Origin: Perkinsus marinus ATCC 50983
Lineage: Eukaryota; Perkinsozoa; Perkinsida; Perkinsidae
Assembly: GCF_000006405.1 (NCBI RefSeq)
Contig: NW_003202385.1
Coordinates: forward strand, 343,743 to 391,665
Length of the DNA: 47,923 nt
Reading direction: 5' to 3'
This document shows, piece by piece, positions 31,969 to 43,250 of this stretch. Position numbers and translations under genes: made by a program. The first letter of the stretch is position 1, and each line of letters opens with the position of its first letter. The notes under the pieces were generated by a model. That model saw only the letters and a program-made list of their open reading frames with translations. It was not told where the DNA came from and ran no database searches.

Positions 31969-32858
31969 CGACATTTCGTCGTGAACCGCACTGTGAGCCT
32001 CCACCATTGCCTGTGCCAGCGTTGCCATTCTCTCTGCGGGCTGTACCTGCCGATATTCACCGCGGCGAAGGAGCCGGTAGAATCTGTAGGGATAAGTTGC
32101 CGCCAGGCTCTTGCATGGTGCTGCCATCCAGGAAGATCGACCGTTCACTGAGCGTTAGTGACGCTGCATCACTGTGGGAAAGCCGGAAGTCTTTCAACGA
32201 GGCGCCCTCAATGAGGCCGGACGTAATCGTCACTGCACGCGGAGTTCAGCATAGCCAACCCACGTGAATGATCAGAACAAGAAACATAATCATATCACAT
32301 GAGCACGTTTCAACAGTTTGGCCAGACTATTCTTGGCGGCTTCAAGTTTGAAGCAGCAGTATAAGTCGCCACACCTAGTCGACGTCCTCTTTCAGTTCAG
32401 TACTCACAGCATACCAGCTGTGAGTACCGGTAGTATGTACCGGTGAGGCCACCTCTTAGCATCAGTTAAGATTGGTGTGCGGGTAACCCTGCAAGATAAT
32501 TTGCGTTGGGGAGTGGCATATTTATTGTACAGAGTTCGAGCCATGGGAGTGAGGACAAGTCGAGGAGTTCCCTTTTTACACTTTGTGAGATTCGATGCCA
32601 ATACAGCAGCAGCAGTATTAGTCTAATACCATGCTACCGTGGTAATACTCCTAATAGATGCTCTAATACTATGAGGTAATTTCAAGTCCTCTTCAAGGTT
32701 CTGGTGATGGAGTACTATCCTCGATGTTATTCGCCGCCTGAATGCGATGCGCGTCACTCTCCCACCAACAAACAAGAACCATAGGCTCACAACGCAGTGA
32801 ACTGTTCCCATAGGTTCCGTGGAACGAGCATTAGCATACGGTAGTTCGACGACGGGAT
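31969..32858 (-). pseudogene. remnant of a second ATPase-cyclase gene
   Basis: Two pieces match exons of the intact gene downstream, in the same order and strand. 32858-32766 copies the exon encoding [20 protein letters not shown], but has lost one base and carries an in-frame TGA. 32046-31969 copies the C2 exon ([20 protein letters not shown] becomes VQPAERMATLAQAMVEAHSA), including its upstream CAG acceptor, and then loses similarity before a stop. The roughly 700 bp between them replace most of the ATPase and C1. Intron sequence after the first piece is also weakly similar. This looks like a tandem duplicate that suffered a large internal deletion and then decayed. A perfect 10+8+10 hairpin at 32400-32427 sits within it. 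Confidence 0.7.
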
Positions 32859-33339
32859 CTAGCGGGAAAGGCAATACGAATGATAGCATGACATTCTAGC
32901 ATACGTCGAGAACAAGGTACTCTCGACAAATCGCTATAGGATCCGCGTTAACGACTATCGGATGGCCACATTAAACAGAGAGCTCTATTTCAAACTCGTT
33001 GTCAGGAATTAGCTCTTCAACTGGTGAACATTACGCATGCACTACACAGATATAGAGGAGACTGAGAGCATTTCAAGCATTTGCAGTCTCCTCGTGAATA
33101 ACAGCGCTTGTCTATTTCAATCAACGTCCCATCGGCCAGTGATAAAACCGCCCATAGTTTGTTCCCCCAATACTGAGAACGCGACATTTAGGAGCATTTC
33201 AAGCCATCATCAGCTCCCACCCAACTTGTTAAAAGACAAGCGAGTGGGCTCTGACTCTGCCGTTGTACAGGCATTGTAGTAATGATAACCCATCACCGTA
33301 GTGGTAGTAGCAGGCAACAAAGTTTCCGGACGACAAGAT
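32859..33339. other. intergenic stretch
   Basis: No gene recognised between the cyclase remnant and the eL28 gene. Confidence 0.4.
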
Positions 33340-33810
33340 TTAAGCTCTGAAGCTCTTCTTGATGGCGCTGTACTTCTTGTTGGCAAGAGGGACAAGGTCA
33401 GGGCGAGTGAGGGCCAACTGAGCCTTGATGCTCTTCTGGGCCTTCTTGGTGTCTAAACACGGCAAATGATGCTACACTCTATCACTGTACTATTACTCTT
33501 GGAGACACCAGTGGTGGTGTAACGGTGGCAAGGCTTCTTGGTCTTCTTACTGGTAGTGAGGACGATAGTCTGCTTGTTGCCAGTGGTCTGGATGTCCAAG
33601 CCACCAACACGGACGTTGGCGATACCCGAGTAACTGGAAGAGGATAGAATGCTACGACATTATTACTCCAAAGCGGTCTTATTACCCAGCACGGTTGAGG
33701 TTGGTCATGTTACCAGGCTCAGTGGTGAAAGCGGCGGTGTTGGCGCGCTTCTGAATGAAGCAGTTGTTGTTACGCACGCACTGCCAGAGGAGTTGCTGAG
33801 AGGCCACCAT
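33340..33810 (-). CDS. RPL28: 60S ribosomal protein L28 (eL28), three exons
   Basis: Structural protein of the cytosolic large ribosomal subunit. The exons are 33810-33686, 33633-33497 and 33452-33340, joined by GT-AG introns of 52 and 44 nt in matching phase. The product has 124 residues. The N terminus LLWQCVRNNNCFIQKR followed by TEPGNMTNLNRAGYSG is the L28e signature. A basic middle (SKKTKKPCHRYTTTG) and C terminus (SIKAQLALTRPDLVPLANKK) follow. The length fits the family, and no residue blocks look missing. It is divergently arranged with the UBE2S gene across an 840-bp gap, which could hold both promoters. Confidence 0.93.
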
Positions 33811-34649
33811 TATACTGCTTGTTACGGTGATAAACACTACTACTGAATACGACACCACTTCGCCCAATGGTAAATTCACAAAACGCAGCTATACAACGCA
33901 ACTCGACGACCTTGCAATTTTAGAGTACGGAAATTTCCAAAAACTCCATGAACCACCAACGATGACGCATTCCTAAGAGATTCCACTCCTACAACCAACG
34001 CGATCCACAGGCTATCAGCGACGTACCTACGTTAAAGAACCAAAAATTCGCCTAGACGAAGCAGCTACTAACAAATCGATCACTTGGGCGAGCGAGATCC
34101 TTCCTACTACGCATGATTATGACTGTTATTTCAAGCAAGTTTCTAGAACTCCCTTTCCGGCGCAGGCGGGGGGATGAGTTAGACGAAGTGGAAGATAAAC
34201 GAGTGGTTGTATTTGAGGTCTATCAGCCAGGGAACTCCTCTTCCGCGGTTAGGCACCACGGTGGTTCTCGAAAGTGTATGCGCTCTAGAGACGTGAGTCT
34301 ACTTTTGTTGGCAACAAGTCTGCTGAAGTCGGCGATGAGAGGAAATTAACAGGGGAGTGATCAACAGATTGTTCCAATGGGTTCAGGTCATGAAGTTTCA
34401 CGACTGCGGTGTTGGTGAAAAAGTTCTACGGAATGTGATTCGATGAAACGGCTGAGGTTAGTCGCGCGCATATCTTGGTATCGCGCCCGCCCGTCCCGGA
34501 GTAGTCTTCGGCGAAAGACTACATTCTAAGTTGTTTGCACATGATTTAATTACATCGTGTGGTGTGATTGTCAACAGTTCGCTTCTCGTGTTCGCTTATC
34601 ATTTCTCCTTGCGATATTGTTATCTTTCAGCTTCTGTCGCTTTACTCGT
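33811..34649. other. divergent intergenic region between RPL28 and UBE2S
   Basis: Probably contains promoters for both genes, but no motif stands out. A hairpin GTAGTCTT-CGGCGA-AAGACTAC lies at 34501-34522. An in-frame ATG at 34557 would add 31 hydrophobic residues to the E2 and was not chosen. Confidence 0.4.
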
Positions 34650-36076
34650 ATGAGCCATGAAAATGTACAGCCTCAAGTCATTGCTGAGCTTATGCGACAA
34701 CTTCATCGACAGCAGCCCGCTAACTTCCTCAACTCGTGCGGTCCTCCGGAATCCTCAACCAACGCTCAGGAGCATGGTATGCTCTGCTGCATCTCGATCG
34801 CTGTCATTGCCATCATGTCGTCAGGCATTCTAGACGGGGCGCTTCCGAGCTGGCTGAAGGACAGAAGAGTAACTCTACCCAATGCTATGGATCCGACCGA
34901 GATCCATGCTGTCGTTCGTGGTTCACAAGTGTCACCATATTCTCGCGGTTTCTTCTCTCTAAAGTAAGCTCTTGTCGGTCATTGTGTCGCAGCCTTCTTC
35001 CTTAGACTCCTCATTGAAGCGGAGTTCCCGAGGCTGCCTCCTCGAGTGGTGTTCAGTACTAGAGTATTTCATCCTAATATTGATGAAGCCACAGGAGATG
35101 TGAGCTCCCTTTCTCTCGGTCGGACGATGTGATCGTTGTTCTGTTGGTGTAGGTTTGTAAGCTAGCTTTGGGCCGAATGTGGTCCGGCGAGAATTGGAGC
35201 CTCCAACAGTTTCTGGAGGATATTGTCGATCTGATGGAGCGGCCGATTTTGGACAAGCCGCTCAACATGACCGCGGTAGGCGCAGCTGGTCCTCGTGACC
35301 GTTCTGAACTGCATTACGACGTCAGGCCAGACTGTTCTCTGCTGACCGTGACGGGTATGATCGTCGTGCTCGACTGTGTACTGTATTGCATGCTCTGCCC
35401 CGCTCGTTGACTCCGGTCAAACGTCGACGTACCTCCTCGAGCACCAGCTCTGAGTATTGCGAGTTTCACGACTTAGTTCAGTTTGATGACGACGCTTATA
35501 CTAGAGTAAGTGTGAATTTGGCGATTTGTGATGTAGTACTTCTTTTATCAGGATGTTAACGATGAAGGACTAGTCTCGATGGCTGCCATTGCAGGAATGG
35601 GGTTATCTATAGACTCCATTGAAGCGACTGAAGAAGATGCGTTTTCCGATTCGAATAGTCCTTCTACGCCGTGCGCTATGAGTGTCGATGGTGACTCTGA
35701 GCGGAACGACTACGTCCCTTGTCAGAGGGTTCCGTTGGAGATCGATGTTGACGATGACAGTAGCAGTGATGATAGTGAATGCGAACAGCCAGTGGCCAGT
35801 GATGGTATGGTGACTCCACAGCAGAGCTATCCCCGGTATTCTCCTTCATCTGAGCTCCGCAGCGCTCAGAGGCTTGCAAGTACTCCTAAGGGTGGATTAT
35901 TCGGCAGAGGTAAGCTCCTCGTTTGAACGGCTTGTGATTGTTGTTCTGTAGATGCTTCTCCGCTCTGTGAGTCTGCACGCGTACGCAGTACTCGTCACTG
36001 TACGACCCCCCGAAGCCCCTTCCTTGGTACGCCAGTCCGAGCGAAGCCTGACGTTAAGTCAATCAGGAGGTTATAG
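34650..36076 (+). CDS. UBE2S: UBE2S-like ubiquitin-conjugating enzyme E2, seven exons
   Basis: This E2 enzyme probably extends ubiquitin chains for the anaphase-promoting complex. Exons: 34650-34776, 34825-34963, 35006-35099, 35153-35275, 35326-35505, 35552-35909 and 35952-36076, for 381 residues. Phases match across GT-AG introns of 42-53 nt. The E2 fold is clear: SPYSRGFFSLKLLI, FPRLPPRVVFSTRVFHPNI, then DEATGDVCKLAL with the catalytic cysteine, SGENWSLQQFLEDI and DKPLNMTA. The segment ARLFSADRDGYDRRARLCTV resembles UBE2S more than other E2s. A long Ser/Asp-rich extension ends in IRRL, like the C-terminal RRL tail by which UBE2S binds the APC/C. The extension is longer than in animals and holds a basic patch, PVKRRRTSSS. 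Confidence 0.78.
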
Positions 36077-36337
36077 CTGGTACTTGTGCTCGACTGAGTA
36101 CTGAACATGATTTGATCGTACTGTTGTTAATATATCTAGCCCTTGCGGGTTGTATAATTGGCTGCTGTTGTTAGCCGTTGGCTCAACACCATCGAGTATG
36201 TGACACCATTAGTGTGAACATGCACAGGTGGTTGAGTAGTACAGTTCTGCCATGGTCATGAAGAGGAGGCGTGAGTCTTGTGTTCTTGTCAATCTGGATG
36301 ACTGGGTGCGGTGAAAAAGATCTTATTTTAATCGGTG

Positions 36338-39300
36338 ATGGTGGACGAACGGGATGCCCTTGCGAGTTTGGACCGCTACTTGTGTTTAAGGCGGACCGTA
36401 ACTGCCTCTGGAAGTGATTGCCTGGTAAGCAGTGGTGAATCCTGTCGACAGTTTTACATTACATCGGGTAATAGCTCAATACGCTCACTAACATGGACTT
36501 GTTATCCTCAAGGCTGTGGGAGTGATCGTTCTAGTCACAAGCTATGGAGATCGGTATGGTGTAGATATATAGTATGCTAGTCGATTCGTCGTCCCTTCAT
36601 GTGGCCGCATCGTTGATTGCTGTGATGTCTGAGGTGGTACCATTGAGCTCAGGTTTTGGTCTGTGGCCCCGATGGGTCACTCAACACCGGCAGCATGCAG
36701 TGTGCGCTGCATCTGTTGTATGGCACATGTAGCATGAATAGACATGATTTTGAAGATGATCTCGTCCCTTGCTTGGTCAGCCGGGACCGTCCTCAATGGT
36801 TCCGAGTTCTCCGAGAGGGCTGATGAGCTAAGCGAGCTCTTCATAGTGGTGTCCGGGAAGGAGGGAATGTGGAGTAGTATTGTAACTCACGTTGCTGGAA
36901 CTCATTGGATGAGTTTGCTTTCCTAGGTACTATATTTTGCCCGGAAACCATGGTGTCGAAAATCAGCAGTGTAACCCGCTTGTGGCCTTCGACATTGGTG
37001 AGAGTCGAGTCTCGTAGAAGCATAGGGCAGGTTTCCCAAGTATGGAGAATAGGTTTTCTCGGCGGATATGGAAACAGATATCGACGACTACGACTTGAAG
37101 AAGACTGGTGCTTTCATTCGCGCATTGTCGGGGAGGACAGACATAGGTCTTTGTCAAAGTTGTGGGTCTTCTGTTGAACTGTGGTGTATTTGTAATCGCA
37201 AGTATATTTTGTAATCAGTGTTCGGAGAGAAGCCAAATGCTAACGGGTTGAAGATGAGCTTAGAGAAATGGCCTCTGGTGAGTATAAAGTACTGGAACCG
37301 AGAATCGAACTCGGGACCTATCGCGTGTGAGGCGATCGTCATAACCAACTAGACCATTCCAGCGATGTGAATCGAAGAACCATGTGCAAGTTTATCGCCT
37401 CTACAAGTCCCTCATCAGGTGAAGGCTTACGGTTATGAGGGCTTCGCGACGCCAGGGTTCCTAACTCTCTCTCGTAACGTTACCGACATCAGCGAGTTGC
37501 TCCGGCGTGAGGTCTTGTCCAATTGGACGCCTGCCGCTGCTTCTCGTGCTGCCCAGGGCCATCCAATGAAGGAGTTGGAGGTGGACGCGTATCGGCTTTT
37601 GAACTCTATCAGTCAGCCTTCAGACTGCGTGGAACCAAAGTATTGCTGCTGTGACCAGAATGGATGGCCGCGGCAGCGTCGTTCTTGAAGAGCTTGGGAA
37701 ACCTTTGATCGAACTTTATGAGTGAGTGAATGCACAGTGTCGTCTCTAATAACGATTGTGCAGCTACGGTCAAACGGGAGATGATGAGATTGGTTCGGCC
37801 AGGGCAAGGCGGCTGGTTCCGGGTTCTTGGGTGGGCACCGAAACGCTTGCTCTGAGAGAGGGTTTTGGGGGGGTTGGGGATTACAAGGAGGGAAGGGGAG
37901 GCTACATGGTGTGGGAGATATGGGTTGGAGATGGATTGAACATAGTGATGTAGGTATGGAAAGGAGTTCATCCAGAAACTCGTATCGCTTGCGCACGGAC
38001 ATACCTCTTGCCGTCCCACGATACGTCTGATGACGACATGGAAGAGATTGAGTCCATGACAATGGAAGCTATTCGACTAGTCCGGTCAGAAGAGTCCTTC
38101 CTATGAGTGGTGAAGTGGTGATTTGGATCAGAGATGCTGCCGGGGCTATCGGTAACGGCGAAGGCAGCGCTGCCGGGGTGAAGGTTGATTGGATTGATGC
38201 ATTCGGATCAACTTCGGAGAGGAGGCCGGAAGGAGCTGAGATTACTTGCGCTTTTATATCGGTAGTTGGCGTTCGAGTAGTGCTGGAGTCCCACTGCCCA
38301 GTATGATAGGCAGTCGTCACGAGCAAAGACATAACGGTCGTCTATGGGGATACCTACATGGTAGTAGCGGCCACATGTTGGGACGGTAGCGTTGTTAGTT
38401 CCGAGATGGGGGAGAGGACGTGATCGCGGTCACCACTGACAGGATGCCGCAATTGACGCCTCTATCTTGGAGCTGTTCGAGGTCGCAGATTAGGGAGAAG
38501 TGTGCAGTGGAGGACGATGCTGCAAGGTATGGGAAGTGCGTGCCGAAGACGACAGTCTCGTCTGCAGGTTCCTATCGGAGCACCGAGGGGTCCGTATGGG
38601 TCGCCTCTTGCTCAACATGGCAGGGAAGACTATGAACAATAAAGAGACCTCCAGCGACGAGTCGAGGGCGACGAAGAGTCTTGGAGAACTCGAATTTGCA
38701 CCTCCTGACGTCACAAGTCGTTCGAGGATCGGATTATGGTGAAGTGGTAGGAGTATTTATGGCTTGAATGCTCCGTCAGGAAATGCCACGCCTCGAAGAG
38801 ATCCCTCCTGGCTCGTGTTGGGATCACGTATGGGAAGATGAACATGTAGGGTGGGCGGCGAGCTGATGGTAGAGAGCAAAAGTGAATATTCATGTCGCTG
38901 GTGGGCTCACGCTACTCCCAAGGACTTCCATTTTGAATTTGGACAGCAACAGTGCAGAGCTAGTCGGAGATCTTCCTCATACCGTAGATACAGTAACGGG
39001 TTCGCATTGTGTGGTGACGGCTCCAGAGTGCTCTTGGTGAAAATTGACAACGAATCGTCCCTGTGTCTAATCGATGGCATTGGAACTGGCGGGTAGGCAT
39101 GAGCTCAGTTGTGGTGTACTATTGCTGTGAGAGGAGGTGCTCTCTGCTTCTCTTAACAACAAGGCCTGCTCGTGTCGGGGCAGCATTGTAATATATGATC
39201 CCCATCTGCTGACAGATTTTCCTACCTGGAGGAAACCTTGTCAGTATTAAACCTTATCAGTGCGAGCTGATATGCGGTGTGAATCTCCCATACGTGGTTG

Positions 39301-41588
39301 CCTCGGTTTCCGTTGATCAACTCCACCAGTTGATATAGTTCCTCGTCAGGCCGTGGCTGACCATGTCTATGGAGGGCCAGTATCTCCTCGTGTTTGAGCT
39401 TGTCCGTCCTTCTCTGCAATCCACAGACGAGCCCGACGACTACCTGTCATCACCATCACGAGTACTGCAGTTGTTGCGAGAGCGTGGTATCAGTATTGGA
39501 GTAAAGGATATCGGCGATCTGCCTATCGAGGTAAGTGTAAAGGCATCTACCATGCTTCTCCCATCGGGCTCAGGTGGCGAGATTTTTAAGAAGTGGGAAG
39601 AGCGGAGAGCAGCCTTTAGTAGAGGCTAATCTATGCAGGTGACGCGTCGAACCCCCCCCCCCCCCGGAGACTGGGGTGCAACTGTCGTCACTTCAGGCGG
39701 TTCACGCTGCCCCCGTGCGCTGAGCTCTCGTCCCCTCGAGGAGTTGTGTTTGTTGCTGGCCTACCAGGGTCGGAAGGCTCCACCCAGCGCCTTGCCAAAA
39801 GTTTGGCTGGCTACCTCGGGGCTAGCTGCCTGCATTTACCATACCACATAGCCGTCACCGAATGTAAGCCAGGTTGGTGTTGCTGGGAAGTCTCAGACAG
39901 TCGACGTAGGCATTGGAACAGCTGATACGAGCCGTGGAGTAGTGGTTTGGACTACAAGCATTGAGGATGTGAGGCCAGCCTAGTCTAGAGGGCTACTACT
40001 CGCAGCTCTTCCGGGCAGTCTTGGTCATATCTCATAGCTGTTGCTGGCAAGGTTGATGTTGTGGGCTTGGTCGTAGCATTTTTGGACCCCGAAACGTAAG
40101 GCCGGCAGTGGCGTGAAGAGGGTAGTGTTGTTCGCGTTGAGGTACTTCCCCATAGGGCAGGAGGGGACGATCAGACACCCACTGGTTGCCCGCCTAATTC
40201 GTCTGTGCTCGGCGGTCGTCGTACCCGATCGGAACACTGCGAACAAGTTTGAGCGTTTGATTCACTATGATCTGAGTAAAATATGCGGCAAAGTAGAGCT
40301 ATTGTGGTATCAGTAGCAGCGAGTGGGTGGTCGACTTTCGAGGTACATCTCCTCCCGATCGGGCCCGATAGACCTCGGGACGTTGCTGACGTGCTGAAGG
40401 AGTCCCCAACGATGGAGTGCCTGTACTTGCCTATGGAAAGGGCTGAACTGTCTTATCCTAGGCCGCAGTCGACATTGGAGATCGAACTAGAGGTTGGGTA
40501 GGGTCTGAGTTCTCCCTGCAGTGTGTTACAGTTGCCTACCACTGGGGCTGGATCTATTCTGTGTCGGGCCAGATTACGTCAGCTGTGCCAGAGTCTTGGC
40601 CTTGGTCGTTTTGGTCGCTACCTTGACCCTGAATATAGGTGAGCGGTACGATGGCTTTCGGGTAGTCCTATGGGAAATGGACAGGTGGCCACTGCCTGAG
40701 GGGACTATACTGTTGTCGGTGGTGGTCAGAGGTGTTCTTTGTGATGACGATAATGTGCCTGCTGATGCGCTTCTGGATATGGTCAGAGCTGGAGCATGTA
40801 GGGGAATTGGGCGCAGTATAGTTGGAAGAAGTTGTGGTAAGGGACGCGATGGAGTTACCCGATCGCTGAGAGTCTCCTCGAGGAGGAAGGGGGTCATGGG
40901 CCCACCATGAGGGGAAGGTTTCTCGCTCCGCATGGTTCGACAGCTCGGGCATCTGATATTGGGAAAGTCAGTTATGAGTAAAGGAGTAGTGCAACGTAGG
41001 TTGTTTTGTTTTAGGCGTTTATGGCGTTGGTAGTTCGAGAGTGTTTGCCGAGTATACTGCCTCGTGAGGCGCATCTCACAGATTCGGTAGTAATATTTCA
41101 TTATAGTCGCTGCCTTGAATGACGCAGTAGGCAAGTACTCAAAGGGAAGGCATGAATAGAATCAGTTGCTAATCCTCATAAGGTGTAGGTGGTTCCTGCC
41201 GATGTTCGGGAAGCAATACTGGAGGCTACTGTGGGGAAGGAGCTCCCCAATGGATGGTTCTATGACGGCACGTTCTACCTGGACATGAACTCTGGGAGGA
41301 GTAAGGTCCTCTCAGGCCTATCGTGCGATGCCGATGCTGCGTGTGTATTTTCTCAGGGAGCAAGTTGCATCCAGAGATGTCAGCGCGGTTGGCATCATAC
41401 GTGGCTGCGAGGCAAACTGAGGTGAAATTCTTGACGTTATCCGCAACTTTGTGGTTACGTGGTAGTCCTCAGCAGATGTGTCGGTTGATATTGGCGCGTT
41501 GCTAACACGTTTTCGTTCATAGTCGTTTCAGGTCGACGCACACAATGTGGCAGTGATAACGTTGAGAAGAGCTGCTATCGTGAATTGA
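36338..41588 (+). CDS. DNAAF9: DNAAF9-like dynein axonemal assembly factor, many exons
   Basis: Cytoplasmic factor for preassembly of axonemal dyneins. Boundaries are firm at both ends: 36338-36424 joins 36653 in phase (MVDERDALASLDRYL... then VLVCGPDGSLNTGSMQCALH), and 41189-41300, 41357-41421 and 41523-41588 form the end. In the middle, the exon ending at 37277 (SLEKWPL) joins 37419 (VKAYGYEGFATPGFLTLSRN). Later exons include GVHPETRIACARTYLLPS (about 37962), GEVVIWIRDAAG (38103) and VVVRGVLCDDDNVPADALLD (about 40720). The C terminus, ELPNGWFYDGTFYLDMNSGR then SKLHPEMSARLASYVAAR, matches the family's closing WW-like motif (LPAGYFYNGT...FHP). Several internal exons, and the C14 tract at 39652-39665, are not resolved. 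Up to 40% of the span is intron. Its presence fits flagellated zoospores. Confidence 0.8.
37291..37363 (-). tRNA. tRNA-Val (anticodon CAC)
   Basis: 73 nt folding into a full cloverleaf. The acceptor stem GCTGGAA/TTCCAGT has one G-T pair at its end, and the D arm is GTC...GAC. The anticodon stem is ATCGC/GCGAT with loop CTCACAC, and the T arm is CCGAG-TTCGATT-CTCGG. The anticodon CAC reads GUG. It has no intron. It lies antisense inside a 141-nt intron (37278-37418) of the DNAAF9 gene. No run of four or more T follows closely on the minus strand, so the terminator is unclear. Confidence 0.92.
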
Positions 41589-41884
41589 TCGCATGTTGGT
41601 GATGATGATGTTGTTAACCCCTTCTCTCGATGCACTGCATGTGTTGGCTTTGGACTAGGCATGTGGGGTGTGTATTGGATCCTCCTTAGCAGTCAGTTGT
41701 AGCCATGACACTAGGTCTTCGGTGCGAAGGGGCGGAGCTCGCTGAGCTTCCTATCAAGAATTCTGCGGGCTCTTATTGAGATTATTTTGAAATTGGGTGA
41801 CTAAAAAACAAAAGGTCGTCGGGTGTTGGCTGGCGTCGTCGACGTGGCCGACCACTGTCTCCTTATGGAGACATGTGAGAATAA

Positions 41885-41957
41885 TGACCATCGTGGGATT
41901 TGACCCTAGGTCATTCGGTTGGGAGTCGTGAATACTAACGTGCTGAGCTAACAGTTC
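41885..41957 (-). pseudogene. decayed tRNA-Gly(CCC)-like sequence
   Basis: The minus strand reads TTAGTATTCACGACTCCCAA, then GAATGACC and GGTCAAATCCC. This follows the D-loop, CCC anticodon and T-loop order of eukaryotic tRNA-Gly(CCC). The acceptor, anticodon and T stems are all mismatched, so it is probably not functional. Confidence 0.5.
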
Positions 41958-42108
41958 ATCACTTGTGCGCAAAATCGTTTCGTGAAAAATAAGCGGGCAA
42001 AGCAACAGCCACACTTTCGCTATATTTTTACGCTGATGAGGAGTCAACGGGGGACAGAATGATACCCTGTTTGTCTTCTGAATCGCCCTGGTCGGGTCAG
42101 AATTTTTG

Positions 42109-42206
42109 CTCACGCACGGTCGGTCGGTCGGACGGACGGACGGACGCACGCACACGAGTGTTCGTGCGCAGTAATATAAGCTCCGCTCGCTTCGCTCGCT
42201 CCGCAA
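42109..42206 (+). repeat. short interspersed repeat, copy 3, with microsatellite
   Basis: CGGT, GGAC and GCAC tetranucleotide runs at 42118-42152 are followed by CGCTTCGCTCGCTCCGCAA at 42188-42206, identical to 10011-10029. Confidence 0.6.
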
Positions 42207-43099
42207 TAATCGTACCATAAATCGCTCATCTTGCAGCAGACGAAGGAACCTTGCTTGAGAATGTCCCTACCAGGCCAGATAGGGTGAGGTCCAGCAAGGC
42301 CTGCCTGAGGAAGCTCTCCTAATAACATGATGTAGCCGATTGAAAATGTTTATGGTGAATTTGGGTGAAGACGGGGAAGTTTTATCATTGGCTCCTGTAG
42401 AGGATAGTGTTGCTGCTCATCGTCATCATGTTGTGCGACATGAGATGAATAATGAGTAGAGTGCAGACTAGTGATGGTAGACACCACTGTTGTTACTACT
42501 ATGGTGTTGAGTCTATCACTTTGATGGTATATGAGATTCTCTGCTGATATGTGCTGACCTTCTGGAAGGGGCGACTAGTGGGCGTCGATTTGTTTCGATT
42601 TGCTGCCGAACAGCTCCCTCCTTCCTGCACTTAGCACAAAATCTCCGTTCGATTTGAACTAGCTCCACAAGTTGAGCTTCCTTCAACCCTACATTCGTGT
42701 TGTCATCTCCCTAGGGAGAGAGACAGGGAGACCTCTGGCGCCCTATGTCAAAGGTCTCCCGTACTGGCACCTCCCTAACGGGCTGGTGATTGGGTGTCAT
42801 TTTTGGGCGAGCGACATTTATGATGAATCAACGCCAGATTGTAAATTCCTCAACTGCCTATTATACGGTTCGCTCCCTTCCTCGTCAGTACCTGTAGGGG
42901 TTTCAGTAAGGTCATTAGTGATTCTATATCTTGGGTTGCTATATAGGGAGATAAGTCTTACAGCTTGGAAGTCCCCTCGCTACTAAACCGTTTGAGTTGA
43001 GTATAGATTTCGTCCGTGCAATTGCGGCACGTCCTTCCTCGGACAGCTCGAAATTCCTTGGTGATTGCGGGGTGGACCGGGCCTCTTGGTACTAGCATG

Positions 43100-43138
43100 G
43101 TAGTAGTGGTGGTAGTAGTAGTAGTAGTAGTAGTGGTG
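43100..43138. repeat. GTA/GTG microsatellite
   Basis: Interrupted run of GTA and GTG triplets about 110-150 bp upstream of the BCAT start codon. Confidence 0.85.
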
Positions 43139-43250
43139 GAGTTCCTGTAGTGAGATAGAATTGTATTACGTAAGGTTGCTATGATGGAACCCTTGTAATC
43201 TCACTACACTTCCTATTGCTCTCCTCAGAGGCTACTATTCTTGCGGTGAT

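Larger units (their letters stand above)
41589..43250. other. intergenic stretch between DNAAF9 and BCAT
   Basis: No exon recognised. It contains a decayed tRNA-Gly-like sequence (41885-41957), the interspersed repeat (42109-42206) and a GTA microsatellite (43100-43138) close to the BCAT start. Confidence 0.45.

Noticed and set aside
39633-39851. Proline-rich 72-residue frame at the C14 tract
   Set aside because: Its start depends on a homopolymer, and it lies within the unresolved DNAAF9 exons; not an independent gene.
40574-41134. 186-residue minus-strand frame
   Set aside because: It lies antisense to DNAAF9 exons and has no recognisable feature.
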